DNA of 64,000 nt from positions 744,001 through 808,000 of the forward strand of contig NZ_WAAO01000001.1 of the NCBI RefSeq assembly GCF_008868005.1, written 5' to 3'. The stretch is from Microbacterium algeriense (lineage in GTDB: Bacteria; Actinomycetota; Actinomycetes; Actinomycetales; Microbacteriaceae). The notes under the pieces were generated by a model. The model made no database searches. It was not told the DNA's origin and worked only from the letters and a program-made list of their open reading frames with translations. The first letter of the stretch is position 1. The number at the start of each line of letters is the position of its first letter. This document shows positions 18,873 to 27,648 of this stretch, piece by piece. Both the position numbers and the translations under genes were made by a program.

Positions 18873-19577
18873 ATGTCCAACGGCGGGTCCGTCTGCGGGC
18901 CGATCTCGAGCTACTCCCGGGTGCGCATCCTGCACCTGCTTTTCGAAGCGCGTCACACGCATCCCGAAGGCCAGCTCTCGATCGGCGATCTGTGCGAGGC
19001 CACCGGCCTGCACGCCAACACGGTGCGCGAGCACCTGCAGCGGCTCATCGAGGGCGGGTACGTGATCCCGACGATCGAGCACCGCACCACCCGGGGGCGT
19101 CCCCGCACGCTCTACAGCGCCGCCACCGGCGACCCCGGCGCCTCCAGCCCGGTCGCGCGGGACAAGGCCAAGGCCGCCGCCCGCCGAGGCGATCTCCTGC
19201 GGAGCATGCTCCCCGGCATCGCCACCGACCTCGGCCGCGAAGCGACCTACCAGCTCGACGCGCTCGTCGAGCACCTCGAGGAGAGCGGGTTCGAGCCGAT
19301 CGTCGACGACGAGCGGCTCACGGTCGACCTCAGCCCCTGCCCGCATGCGGCGGGGCGTCCGGAGAACCGGCCCATGCTGTGCCAGGTGCACCTCGGGCTC
19401 ATGCAGGGCGTGCTGAACGAGGCCGGCGGCCCTCTCGCCGCCGAGCGCGTGCGCGACGCCGTGCTCCCCTCCGACTGCACCGTGCAACTGCGCGACACCT
19501 CCGCGCGGCCGAGCGAGCAGCTGCGTCACCGCACGGCGCAGTCTCACAGAACAGGAGTCGTGCATGGAATGGCTTGA
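18873..19577 (+). CDS. winged-HTH regulator with Fe-S-type cysteines, upstream of cydABDC
   Basis: 234 residues. The N-terminal ArsR/DeoR-like winged HTH includes IGDLCEATGLHANTVREHL, then the wing TRGRPRTLYS. The C-terminal part holds Cys156 (LSPCPHAA), Cys170 (MLCQVHLGLM) and Cys202 (PSDCTVQL), a pattern recalling SufR-type [4Fe-4S] repressors. The gene overlaps the cydA start by 14 bases. Inference: redox or oxygen sensing control of cytochrome bd. The cysteine ligation is unproven. Confidence 0.75.
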   Translation: MSNGGSVCGPISSYSRVRILHLLFEARHTHPEGQLSIGDLCEATGLHANTVREHLQRLIEGGYVIPTIEHRTTRGRPRTLYSAATGDPGASSPVARDKAKAAARRGDLLRSMLPGIATDLGREATYQLDALVEHLEESGFEPIVDDERLTVDLSPCPHAAGRPENRPMLCQVHLGLMQGVLNEAGGPLAAERVRDAVLPSDCTVQLRDTSARPSEQLRHRTAQSHRTGVVHGMA

Positions 19578-20979
19578 TCCGCTTGCGCTCGCCCGATGGC
19601 AGTTCGGGCTGACCACGGTCTACCACTACCTCTTCGTGCCGCTCACGATCGGCATGGCGCTGATCGCCGCGATCTTCCAGACCGCGTGGGTGCGCACCGC
19701 CAAGGTCCAGTACCTGCACCTCACCCGCTTCTTCGGCAAGATCTTCCTCATCAACTTCGCGATGGGCGTGGTCACCGGCATCGTGCAGGAGTTCCAGTTC
19801 GGCATGAACTGGTCCGACTACTCCCGGTTCGTCGGCGACGTGTTCGGCGCCCCGCTGGCGTTCGAGGGTCTGCTCGCGTTCTTCTTCGAGGCGACCTTCA
19901 TCGGTCTGTGGATCTTCGGCTGGGACAAGCTCCCGCAGAAGCTGCACCTCGCCACGATCTGGTGCGTGTCGATCGGCAGCATCCTCTCGGCGTACTTCAT
20001 CATCGCGGCCAACGCGTTCATGCAGAACCCGGTCGGATACACCTTCAACGAGGCCACCAACCGCGCCGAGCTCACCGACTTCTGGGCGCTGCTGACCAAC
20101 CCGGTCGCGCTCGCCGCGTTCCCGCACACGATCTTCGGCGCGCTGATGTTCGCCGCCGGCGTCGTGATCTCGGTCTCGGCCTGGCACCTCTCCCGCGGCC
20201 AGCACTTCGACACCATGCGCATCTCGCTCAAGTTCGGGCTGTGGGCGATGATCGTGTCCACCGCGGGCGTCGTGCTCACGGGTGATCAGCTCGGCCTCGC
20301 GATGTACGCCGCACAGCCGATGAAGATGGCAGCAGCGGAGGCGACGTTCAACACCGTGTGCGGTCCGGACGCCGCGTTCAGCATCTTCACGCTCGGCACA
20401 CCCGACGGCAGCTCCGAGCTGTTCTCGATCCGCGTGCCGTACCTGCTCTCGCTGCTGTCGACGCACACGCTCGACGCCTGCGTGCACGGCATCAACGACC
20501 TCAACGCGGAGTACGCGCAGACCTACGCGTCGACCGGGCTGACGGACTTCGCTCCGATCCTCTGGATCACGTACTGGGCGTTCCGTTGGATGATCGGCCT
20601 GGGCATCGCCGCCGCGCTCGTCGCCGTCGCCGGTCTCTGGGTCACGCGCAAGGGCGCCAAGAAGCCCGTCGCCCCGTGGATGTGGAAGGTCGCCATCTGG
20701 TCCTTCCCGCTCGCGCTCGCCGCCAACATCATGGGCTGGGTGTTCACCGAGATGGGCAGACAACCCTGGATCGTCTTCGGGCTGATGACGACGCAAGACG
20801 GTGTCTCGCCGGGCGTCAGCGGGCTCGAGGTGCTGATCTCGCTCATCGCCTTCACCGCGATCTACGCCGCGCTCGCCGTGGTGGAGATCCGGCTCATCAT
20901 CCGGGCCGCGCAGAAGGGCCCTGACACCGAAGAACAGCCGCACGAAGAGACGGCCCAGCTGCCGTCGGTCGTCTACTGA
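19564..20979 (+). CDS. cydA: cytochrome bd oxidase subunit I
   Basis: High-affinity quinol oxidase subunit carrying hemes b558, b595 and d. 471 residues. N-terminal heme-ligand region YHYLFVPLTIGM, then AFFFEATFIGLWIFGWDKLP, and near the C-terminus the quinol/heme motif GWVFTEMGRQPW. The start ATG at 19564 lies inside the regulator gene, with AGGAG a few bases upstream. The Q-loop is of the short type. It forms an operon with cydB, cydD and cydC. Confidence 0.97.
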   Translation: MEWLDPLALARWQFGLTTVYHYLFVPLTIGMALIAAIFQTAWVRTAKVQYLHLTRFFGKIFLINFAMGVVTGIVQEFQFGMNWSDYSRFVGDVFGAPLAFEGLLAFFFEATFIGLWIFGWDKLPQKLHLATIWCVSIGSILSAYFIIAANAFMQNPVGYTFNEATNRAELTDFWALLTNPVALAAFPHTIFGALMFAAGVVISVSAWHLSRGQHFDTMRISLKFGLWAMIVSTAGVVLTGDQLGLAMYAAQPMKMAAAEATFNTVCGPDAAFSIFTLGTPDGSSELFSIRVPYLLSLLSTHTLDACVHGINDLNAEYAQTYASTGLTDFAPILWITYWAFRWMIGLGIAAALVAVAGLWVTRKGAKKPVAPWMWKVAIWSFPLALAANIMGWVFTEMGRQPWIVFGLMTTQDGVSPGVSGLEVLISLIAFTAIYAALAVVEIRLIIRAAQKGPDTEEQPHEETAQLPSVVY

Positions 20980-20993
20980 GAAGGAGGAGCATC

Positions 20994-22022
20994 ATGGATC
21001 TCGCAACGCTCTGGTTCTTCATCGTCGCCTTCTTCTTCGTGGGCTACTTCGTCCTGGACGGCTTCGACTTCGGCGTCGGGATGTCGCTGCCGTTCCTCGG
21101 CAAGGACGACGTCTCCCGCCGCCAGGTCATCAACACGATCGGCCCGGTCTGGGACCTCAACGAGACCTGGGTCATCGTCGCCGGCGCCGTGCTGTTCGCA
21201 TCGTTCCCCGAGTGGTACGCGACGCTGTTCAGCGGGTTCTATCTGCCGCTCCTGCTCATCCTGCTGGCGCTGATCCTGCGCGGCGTCTCGTTCGAGTACC
21301 GTCACCAGCGCGAGGGCCGGAAGTGGAAGCAGGGCTTCGACCGCATGATCGTGATCGGCTCGGTCGTGCCGGCGCTGCTGTGGGGTGTCGCGTTCGGCAA
21401 CATCGTGCAGGGCGTCGCGATCGATGAGAACCACATCTACGTGGGTGGCTTCTTCTCCCTCCTGAACCCCTACGCGCTGCTGGTGGGCGTCACCACGCTG
21501 CTGCTCTTCTTCCTGCATGGGGTGCTGTTCGTGGCGCTCAAGACCGACGGTCAGGTGCATGAGGATGCGCATCGACTGGCGAAGCAGGCCGCCATCCCCA
21601 CGATCCTCCTCGCGGCCGCAACGGTGATCTGGACGGTCGCGATCGCGATGGGCCGGGAGGCTCCGCTGCTCTGGCTGGTCATCGGAGCCGGGGCGCTCGC
21701 AGCGGTCAGCCTGATCGCCGCCGTAGGGTTCTCGCTCGTCCGTCGTGACGGGTGGGCGTTCTTCGCGGGCATGCTCACGGTCATGTTCGCCGTGGTCATG
21801 CTCTTCTCCGCGCTGTTCCCGTACGTGATGCCGTCGACGATCGACCCCGCCTACAGCCTCACGATCGCGAACGCCTCCAGCACGCCGTATACGCTGCAGA
21901 TCATGAGTTGGACGGCCCTGATCGCGATGCCGCTCGTGATCGCGTACCAGGCGTGGACCTACTGGGTCTTCCGCAAGCGCGTCACCCGGACCTCCATCGA
22001 GGGGGCTCCGGCGCACGCGTGA
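20994..22022 (+). CDS. cydB: cytochrome bd oxidase subunit II
   Basis: 342 residues with about eight helices. Typical CydB N-terminus (FFFVGYFVLDGFDFGVGM) and the GPVWDLNETWVIVAGAVLF stretch that packs against CydA. AGAAGGAGG lies 7 bases before the ATG, 14 bases after the cydA stop. The stop overlaps the GTG of cydD. Confidence 0.97.
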   Translation: MDLATLWFFIVAFFFVGYFVLDGFDFGVGMSLPFLGKDDVSRRQVINTIGPVWDLNETWVIVAGAVLFASFPEWYATLFSGFYLPLLLILLALILRGVSFEYRHQREGRKWKQGFDRMIVIGSVVPALLWGVAFGNIVQGVAIDENHIYVGGFFSLLNPYALLVGVTTLLLFFLHGVLFVALKTDGQVHEDAHRLAKQAAIPTILLAAATVIWTVAIAMGREAPLLWLVIGAGALAAVSLIAAVGFSLVRRDGWAFFAGMLTVMFAVVMLFSALFPYVMPSTIDPAYSLTIANASSTPYTLQIMSWTALIAMPLVIAYQAWTYWVFRKRVTRTSIEGAPAHA

Positions 22023-23728
22023 AACCCGTCGATCCGAGACTGCTGAAGTACGCAGGTGCCGCGAGGGGCTTCCTCGCGGCATCCGCGTTGATCGGCATCG
22101 TGCAGACAGCCGTCACGATCGTCTTCGCCTGGCTGCTGACCGACGCGATCACGGGAGCCATCGCGGGTCGCGACGTCTCCGGCTCGCTGCTCTGGCTGCT
22201 GCTCACGGCTCTGCTGCGGGGCCTGCTGATCGCGGCTTCGGACGCGGCAGGCACCCGCGCGGCGGCGAAGACCGGGATGCAGCTGCGTTCCGCTCTCATC
22301 GCCGCCGTCGGACGCCTCGGTCCCGGGTGGCTCGCGCAGCGGAACCAGGCCGCGCTCGCGGTCACCGCCGGGCACGGACTGGAGGCGCTGGACGCGTACT
22401 TCGCCCGCTACATCCCGCAGCTGGTCCTCACCGTGATCGCGACGCCCGTGCTGGTCGCGGTCATGTGGTGGCAGGACTGGCCCAGCGGCTTGACCGCCGT
22501 GATCACGCTGCCGCTGATCCCGCTGTTCCTGATCCTGATCGGGATGGCGACCCGCACCGTGCAGACCCGGCAGTGGCAGACGCTGCAGCGGCTCGCGGCC
22601 CGCTTCGCCGACACGGTGCAGGGGCTGTCGACGCTGCGACTGTTCGGGCGTGACCGCAGGGCGGCCGACCGCATCGAGGTCACGGCCGAGGAGTACCGCC
22701 GCGAGACCATGAAGGTGCTCCGGTTCTCGTTCCTGTCGGGCTTCGCGATGGAGCTGCTGGCCTCGATCGCGGTGGCGCTGATCGCTGTGTCGGTCGGATT
22801 CCGGCTGCTGTCGGGCGACCTGACGCTCGAGGTCGGGCTGTTCGTGCTGCTGCTCGCCCCGGAGGCCTTCCTGCCGATCCGCCAGGTGGGGGTGCAGTTC
22901 CACGCCGCGTCGGAGGGCGTCGCCGCGACCGAGGACGTGTTCGCCGTGCTCGACGCCGACCGCACCCGCGCGGACGCGGCCGCGGGCGCGGGGGCGGGCG
23001 CGGGGGCGGGCGCGGGGGCGGGCGCGGGACGGATGTCGGACGGATTCACGGATGTCGGACGGACCGGTGGGGAACGGTCCGACAGGCGGGAAACGGTCCG
23101 ACAGATGGCGGCGGGCGGGGCGCTCGTGGTCGAGGGCCTGCGGGTTCGGGACCTGCCGCCCGTGTCGTTCACGGCCGAGCCCGGCACGATCACCCTCATC
23201 GAAGGGCCGAGCGGATCGGGCAAGTCGAGCCTGCTCGCGGCGCTGCGGGGCGCGAGCGACTTCGACGGAACGGCCGTCTACGGCGGACGGGATGTGCGTG
23301 ACCTCGCGCCCTCGGCGTGGCTGGCGTGGGCCGGGCAGAGCCCCGGTCTGATGCGGGGGACCGTGGCCGCGAACGTCGCGCTGGGAGAGGGAGAGCCGGA
23401 TGCGGAGGGCGTCCGCACTGCTCTCGCCGCTGCCTGCGCCGAGGGCATCGACCCCGAGCGCGAGCTCGGCGTGCAGGGCGCAGGCCTCTCCGGGGGTCAG
23501 GCGCAGCGGGTCGCCGTCGCGCGGGCGCTGTACCGGCAGGGTTCAGGGGGCGGAGCGGTCCTCGCGCTGGACGAACCTTCCAGCGCCCTGGACCCCGAGA
23601 CCGAGCAGCAGCTGTGGCGGTCGCTTCGAGGCAGGGCGGATGCCGGAGCCACGGTGCTGCTCGTCTCGCACCGCCGCTCCGCACGCGAGATCGCGGACCG
23701 GATCGTGCCGCTGGGGGTGCGCGTATGA
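22019..23728 (+). CDS. cydD: thiol/heme exporter ABC protein CydD
   Basis: One half of the CydDC ABC exporter needed for cytochrome bd assembly. 569 residues. An exporter-type transmembrane domain (about 1-310) is followed by a linker (about 318-365) and an ATPase domain with Walker A GPSGSGKSS, signature LSGGQAQRVAVARAL and Walker B LALDEPSSALD. GTG at 22019 overlaps the cydB stop (GTGA). Oddities: the linker carries an Ala-Gly tandem repeat (22984-23029) and an Arg/Asp-rich insert derived from repeated DNA units. Confidence 0.94.
   Translation: MKPVDPRLLKYAGAARGFLAASALIGIVQTAVTIVFAWLLTDAITGAIAGRDVSGSLLWLLLTALLRGLLIAASDAAGTRAAAKTGMQLRSALIAAVGRLGPGWLAQRNQAALAVTAGHGLEALDAYFARYIPQLVLTVIATPVLVAVMWWQDWPSGLTAVITLPLIPLFLILIGMATRTVQTRQWQTLQRLAARFADTVQGLSTLRLFGRDRRAADRIEVTAEEYRRETMKVLRFSFLSGFAMELLASIAVALIAVSVGFRLLSGDLTLEVGLFVLLLAPEAFLPIRQVGVQFHAASEGVAATEDVFAVLDADRTRADAAAGAGAGAGAGAGAGAGRMSDGFTDVGRTGGERSDRRETVRQMAAGGALVVEGLRVRDLPPVSFTAEPGTITLIEGPSGSGKSSLLAALRGASDFDGTAVYGGRDVRDLAPSAWLAWAGQSPGLMRGTVAANVALGEGEPDAEGVRTALAAACAEGIDPERELGVQGAGLSGGQAQRVAVARALYRQGSGGGAVLALDEPSSALDPETEQQLWRSLRGRADAGATVLLVSHRRSAREIADRIVPLGVRV
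22984..23029 (+). repeat. in-frame 12-bp tandem repeat in cydD
   Basis: Unit GGGCGCGGGGGC, about 3.8 copies, encoding (Ala-Gly)n in the CydD linker. The 12-base unit keeps frame, so copy-number changes by slippage would only change linker length. Immediately downstream (23031-23108) are two direct and two near-inverted units of about 19 bases. Confidence 0.85.
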
Positions 23729-25392
23729 GCGCCGACACGCGGTCGCAGCGGGTGCGAGGCGTTCTCCGTCTCGCGCAGCCGCCGACCGGACGTTTCATCC
23801 CGGGACTGGTGTGGGGAGTGCTCTCGGCCGGGGCGGCTGTGAGTCTGCTCGCGGTCAGCGGCTGGCTGATCGTCAGCGCCTCGATCGTCGACTCCCTGGT
23901 GCCGCTGTCCGTCGCGGTGGTCGGGGTGCGCTTCTTCGCGGTGACGCGAGCTGTGACGCGGTATCTGGAGAGGCTGAGCGGACACGACGCCGCCCTGCGC
24001 CAGCTCGCCGCGACCCGTGCGGACATGGTGCGTCGTCTGACCCCGCTCTCTCCCGCCGGCCTGGGCTCGACCGACCGCGGCCAGGTGCTCACGGCTCTCG
24101 TGGACGATGTGGAGAACCTGCAGAACCTGCCCCTCCGAGTTGTCCAGCCGCTCGGCGTCGCTGCCCTCGTCGCCGTCGGCGCCGTGGGGTTCATGGCGTT
24201 CGTCTCGCCCGCTGCCGCCCTCACTCTTGCGATCTGCCTGCTCCTGGCCGCGGCGGCCGCGATCGGGCTCGGCTGGCTCTTCGGATCGAAGGCCGAATCG
24301 CTGGTCTCCGCACGGAGGGCTGAGCTCTCCGCCGCGCTGGTCGACTACTTCGGCAGTCTGGACGTGCTCCTCGCGTACGGCGTGGAGGGGCAGGCCCGTG
24401 CGCGCATCGCCGCTGCCGACTCGGCGCTGCGTCGGGTGGTCGACAGGGCGTCGCTCGCTCAGGCCGTCGCCGCCGGCGCGGTGTCTGCGGTCGCGGGAGC
24501 GGCGTCGGTCTGGGCCCTCGCGGCAGCTGCTCCCGGACTCTCCGACGGGACGATCGACGGGCCGTGGCTCGCCGTCGCGGTGCTCGTCCCCATGGTCGTG
24601 TTCGAGATCTTCGGGGCGGTGCCGATCGCCGCCGGGTCCTGGCGCAGCGTCCGCTCCAGCGCCGAGCGCATCGTCGACGTGCTCCCGGAGCGGGTGCCGG
24701 ACGAGCTGCGGCCCGACGCGGGGGAGGACGTCGCGTTCGACGGGACGCCCGAGGTGCGGCTGCGCGGTGTGCGGGCGAACTGGCCCGGCGGCGCGGCTGC
24801 CTTGCGGGGTGTGGACCTCGACCTCGGGTCCGGTGAGCGGGTACTCGTGGCGGGACCGAGCGGTGCGGGGAAGAGCTCCCTGGCTGCCGCTCTCGTCGGG
24901 TTCCTGCGTGTGGAGGGCGAGTACCGCATCGGCGGGCACGATGCCACGGGGCTTTCGGGTCCCGCGCTGCGTCGCGTGATCGGGCTGTGCGAGCAGAGTC
25001 CTCAGCTGTTCGACGAGGACGTCCGCCAGAATCTGCTGTTCGCGCGTGACACCGCCACGGACGACGAGCTGCTGGCGGTGCTCGACCGGGTGGGGCTGGG
25101 CGCGTGGGTGCGCGAGCGCGGCGGCCTCGACGCGCGGGTCGGCGATCGGGGAGCCCTGGTCTCGGGCGGCCAGGCGCAGCGCATCTCACTCGCCCGGGCG
25201 CTGCTGCGCGGTTTCCCGATCCTCGTGCTCGACGAGCCGACGGCGGGCGTCGATCCCGACGCCTCCGACGCCCTGCTGCGCGATCTGCTGCAGGCGGCCG
25301 GTGACCAATCGGTGCTGCTGATCTCGCACGTGGCGCCCCCGGCGGGGACGGTCGACCGCGTGGTCCGCCTGGACGGCGGTCGCACGGTCTGA
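23725..25392 (+). CDS. cydC: thiol/heme exporter ABC protein CydC
   Basis: Partner of CydD. 555 residues with an N-terminal exporter domain (GVLSAGAAVSLLAVSGWLIV onward) and a C-terminal ATPase with Walker A GPSGAGKSSLAAALVG, signature VSGGQAQRISLARAL and Walker B LVLDEPTAGVD. The ATG overlaps the cydD stop (ATGA). It ends at a palindrome shared with the convergent oxygenase-like gene. Confidence 0.95.
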   Translation: MSADTRSQRVRGVLRLAQPPTGRFIPGLVWGVLSAGAAVSLLAVSGWLIVSASIVDSLVPLSVAVVGVRFFAVTRAVTRYLERLSGHDAALRQLAATRADMVRRLTPLSPAGLGSTDRGQVLTALVDDVENLQNLPLRVVQPLGVAALVAVGAVGFMAFVSPAAALTLAICLLLAAAAAIGLGWLFGSKAESLVSARRAELSAALVDYFGSLDVLLAYGVEGQARARIAAADSALRRVVDRASLAQAVAAGAVSAVAGAASVWALAAAAPGLSDGTIDGPWLAVAVLVPMVVFEIFGAVPIAAGSWRSVRSSAERIVDVLPERVPDELRPDAGEDVAFDGTPEVRLRGVRANWPGGAAALRGVDLDLGSGERVLVAGPSGAGKSSLAAALVGFLRVEGEYRIGGHDATGLSGPALRRVIGLCEQSPQLFDEDVRQNLLFARDTATDDELLAVLDRVGLGAWVRERGGLDARVGDRGALVSGGQAQRISLARALLRGFPILVLDEPTAGVDPDASDALLRDLLQAAGDQSVLLISHVAPPAGTVDRVVRLDGGRTV

Positions 25393-25410
25393 GCGTCTGC
25401 TCAGACGCTC
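25391..25410. terminator. palindrome overlapping both convergent stop codons
   Basis: GAGCGTCTG-CT-CAGACGCTC begins within the cydC stop codon and covers the stop of the oxygenase-like gene (25401-25403). A compact bidirectional terminator. Confidence 0.65.
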
Positions 25411-26198
25411 ATGTCGACCGGGGGCTCCATCACGATGCCCTGGGCTTCGAACGCGCGGCGACGTTCCTCGATCCGACGGTGCATCTCGACCTGGGCGGCG
25501 TCGACGAACTCCGGGTCGAGGTCGACCGTGCGGGGGTGCGGGTCGCCGTGGTTCGCGGCGATGTATGCGTCGAGCTCGGGACCGCTGGTCCACGACGTGA
25601 TGAGCGCGTAGCGCGGAGCGGTGCCGCGGTGCCAGACCGCGTGCCAGAAGCGCTGGGTGTCGACGATGATCCGCGATCCGGCACGCAGGGGCAGACGGAT
25701 CTCGGTCGCCGGGTCGAAGCGGTCGGAACGGAGGATCAGCATCGAGTCGGCGTCGTCGGAGAGGTTGAAGAACCCGCGGACGACCCAGCCGGTACCCTCC
25801 TCGTTCAGGCGGTTGTTGTCGTCCTGGTGCAGGTTGTAGATCGCGTCGGCGTACTCGTTGGGCTGGAGCTCGATCACGCGGCAGCGTCCGACGCCGGCGC
25901 CGGGTTCCTGGGCGCACCGCTGCAGCGTCGGAGCGACCGCGACCTGCGAGGCGACCCAGACGCCGTCCTTGTCGGTGCGGGGCGGGGTGTGGTTCCAGAA
26001 GCCGTTGCAGTCGACGTCGCCCGCATAGCTGGTGAGCGGAGCGAAGCGGGTGATGCCGGACGAGCGCCAGCCGACGTACTCGAGGTCACGCCATTCGGCG
26101 GGATCGATCGACGTGGTGTGATCGTCGAGGACCACGTATCCGGTCTCGCCCAGAGCCTCGGACCTGATGAATCCCACGGTGCGCATCCTTCCCGTCAT
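25401..26198 (-). CDS. putative 2-oxoglutarate/Fe(II)-dependent oxygenase-like protein
   Basis: 265 residues, soluble. A jelly-roll iron site can be read: His124-x-Asp126 in YNLHQDDNNRL, a distal His (DTQRFWHAVWHRG) and Arg196 (TAPRYALITSW) to bind 2-oxoglutarate. The substrate is unknown. ATG 26198 is chosen; TTG 26231 would add 11 residues and ATG 26186 would remove 4. A DtxR-like dyad lies just upstream, so iron-controlled expression is plausible. The gene is divergent from a MetE-like gene. Confidence 0.65.
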   Translation of the reverse strand: MTGRMRTVGFIRSEALGETGYVVLDDHTTSIDPAEWRDLEYVGWRSSGITRFAPLTSYAGDVDCNGFWNHTPPRTDKDGVWVASQVAVAPTLQRCAQEPGAGVGRCRVIELQPNEYADAIYNLHQDDNNRLNEEGTGWVVRGFFNLSDDADSMLILRSDRFDPATEIRLPLRAGSRIIVDTQRFWHAVWHRGTAPRYALITSWTSGPELDAYIAANHGDPHPRTVDLDPEFVDAAQVEMHRRIEERRRAFEAQGIVMEPPVDMSV

Positions 26199-26223
26199 CG
26201 CTGCCCCCACAGGCGGCGGGTTC

Positions 26224-26237
26224 TTAGGCAATCCTAA
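26224..26237 (-). promoter_or_regulatory. DtxR/IdeR-like iron box
   Basis: On the minus strand TTAGGATTGCCTAA, a 5-4-5 dyad agreeing at 12 of 14 positions with the first part of the DtxR consensus (TTAGGTTAGCCTAA), as I recall it. It overlaps a -10-like TAGGAT and lies 26 bases upstream of the oxygenase-like start. Confidence 0.5.
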
Positions 26238-26302
26238 CCGGGTTCGTCGCGATCTGCTCTCGAGCTGCTCCGTGCAAAAACCGGCGCCGATATCCTGAGG
26301 TG

Positions 26303-27349
26303 ATGACTCAGCCGCAGGGCGCCCTCCTCGTGGGCAGCGTGAACTACGACGACGCCGAGACCACGATCCGCACGGCGGCGGACATGCTGGGCGACCGGCT
26401 CCGCCGCATCCCCGACGGCGAGGTGGGCAAGCGGTTCCACTGGATCATGTTCCAGCCCGACGTCATCGGACAGGCGGAGGGGATCGAGCGCATGGGCGAT
26501 GAGCCCATCCCGTTCCCCGCGGGGATCGACGCCCGTGGACTGCGCATCGGCGAGGGCGTGGATGCGGCGCAGATCCAGCTGCCCCCGCTCGGCTACGCCG
26601 CTGCCGCGATCGAGTCGTATGCCGTGTTCACGCGTCTCCGGGCCGAGGGTGCGGTTCCCGCGGGCGTGCGGTTCCAGGTGTCGCTGCCGACGCCGCTCGC
26701 GGTGATCTCCTCCTTCTTCCACGGCGACGATCGCGCGGCCATCGAGCCCGTGTACACCGCCGCGATCCTGCGTGAGCTCGACGAGATCCTGGCGGCGATC
26801 CCGCACGAGGACCTCGCGGTGCAGTGGGACGTCGCGAGCGAGATGGGCATCATCGAGCGCGCGGCCGGGTACGGCGCCGTGATGGAGGCCTGGTGGCCCG
26901 GCGATCCGTTCGACGGTCTCGTCGCGCGGCTGGCATCCCTGGTCGACGCCGTGCCCGTCGACGTCGAGGTCGGCGTGCACCTCTGCTACGGCGACGCGGG
27001 GGAGAAGCACTTCTTCGAACCGGCCGATGCGGCGAATCTCGTCCGGTATGCGAACGCCGTCGTCGCGGCATCCGCCCGTCCGCTCACCTGGCTGCACCTG
27101 CCGGTGCCGATCGCGCACGACGACGAGGCGTATTTCGCGCCGCTCGCCGACCTCACCCCGGTCGAGGAGCTGTACCTCGGACTCGTGCACCGCGAGGACG
27201 GCGCGGAGGGCGCCGAGCGCCGCATCGACGCCGCCCGCCGGTTCGCGCCCGAGTTCGGCGTCGCGACCGAGTGCGGCATCGGACGCGCTCCCGCCGGGTC
27301 GACCGAGGGCATCCTGCGCACGCACGCCGAGGTCGCCGCCGCCTGGTGA
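26303..27349 (+). CDS. MetE-like (cobalamin-independent methionine synthase fold) protein
   Basis: 348 residues, a single UROD/MetE-type barrel without the MetE N-terminal half. Candidate zinc site: His-Cys in VGVHLCYGD, Glu in the following strand and Cys in VATECGIGRAP. It also has AVQWDVASEMGI and PLTWLHLPVP. A methyltransfer role is inferred; the substrate is unknown and it differs from the MesD-type gene at 44114. ATG 26303 is used; GTG 26300 is an equal alternative. Confidence 0.75.
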   Translation: MTQPQGALLVGSVNYDDAETTIRTAADMLGDRLRRIPDGEVGKRFHWIMFQPDVIGQAEGIERMGDEPIPFPAGIDARGLRIGEGVDAAQIQLPPLGYAAAAIESYAVFTRLRAEGAVPAGVRFQVSLPTPLAVISSFFHGDDRAAIEPVYTAAILRELDEILAAIPHEDLAVQWDVASEMGIIERAAGYGAVMEAWWPGDPFDGLVARLASLVDAVPVDVEVGVHLCYGDAGEKHFFEPADAANLVRYANAVVAASARPLTWLHLPVPIAHDDEAYFAPLADLTPVEELYLGLVHREDGAEGAERRIDAARRFAPEFGVATECGIGRAPAGSTEGILRTHAEVAAAW

Positions 27350-27394
27350 CCGTTCGATTCGCGCGTCCGGCCCGCGTCGCGTAAGCTATTCCGC

Positions 27395-27485
27395 GGTGAC
27401 GTGTCCGAGCGGCCGAAGGTGCAACTCTCGAAAAGTTGTGTAGGGTAACCCCCTACCGTGGGTTCAAATCCCACCGTCACCGCCA
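27395..27485 (+). tRNA. tRNA-Ser (CGA)
   Basis: Acceptor stem GGTGACG/CGTCACC with discriminator G and encoded CCA (27483-27485). Anticodon arm CAACT-CTCGAAA-AGTTG gives anticodon CGA at 27429-27431, reading UCG. It has the long variable arm of class II serine tRNA (TAGGGTAACCCCCTA) and the T-loop GGTTCAAATCC. Confidence 0.95.
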
Positions 27486-27490
27486 CCACG

Positions 27491-27531
27491 AAGGCTCCGA
27501 CTCCCTGAGAAACACTGGGATGCGGGGCCTT
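27491..27531 (+). terminator. tRNA-Ser terminator, containing the left island repeat
   Basis: AAGGCTCCGACTCCC (27491-27505) pairs with GGGATGCGGGGCCTT (27517-27531) with three mismatched positions. The 3' arm is duplicated at 35715-35737. Confidence 0.6.
27509..27531 (+). repeat. left 23-bp direct repeat (putative attL)
   Basis: Begins GAAACACTGGGATGCGGGG and continues CCTT. Identical to 35715-35737. It starts 23 bases past the tRNA-Ser CCA. Confidence 0.7.
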
Positions 27532-27648
27532 TGTCATGTCCGGAGTCGCGGTTGCGGTAACGCAGCGGTATCGCAGCGCCTCGTTCGTGGTCTACGGCGC
27601 CTGAGGCTCGAATCGACTACAGATTCATCCGCTCCCCGATGGGGGATT

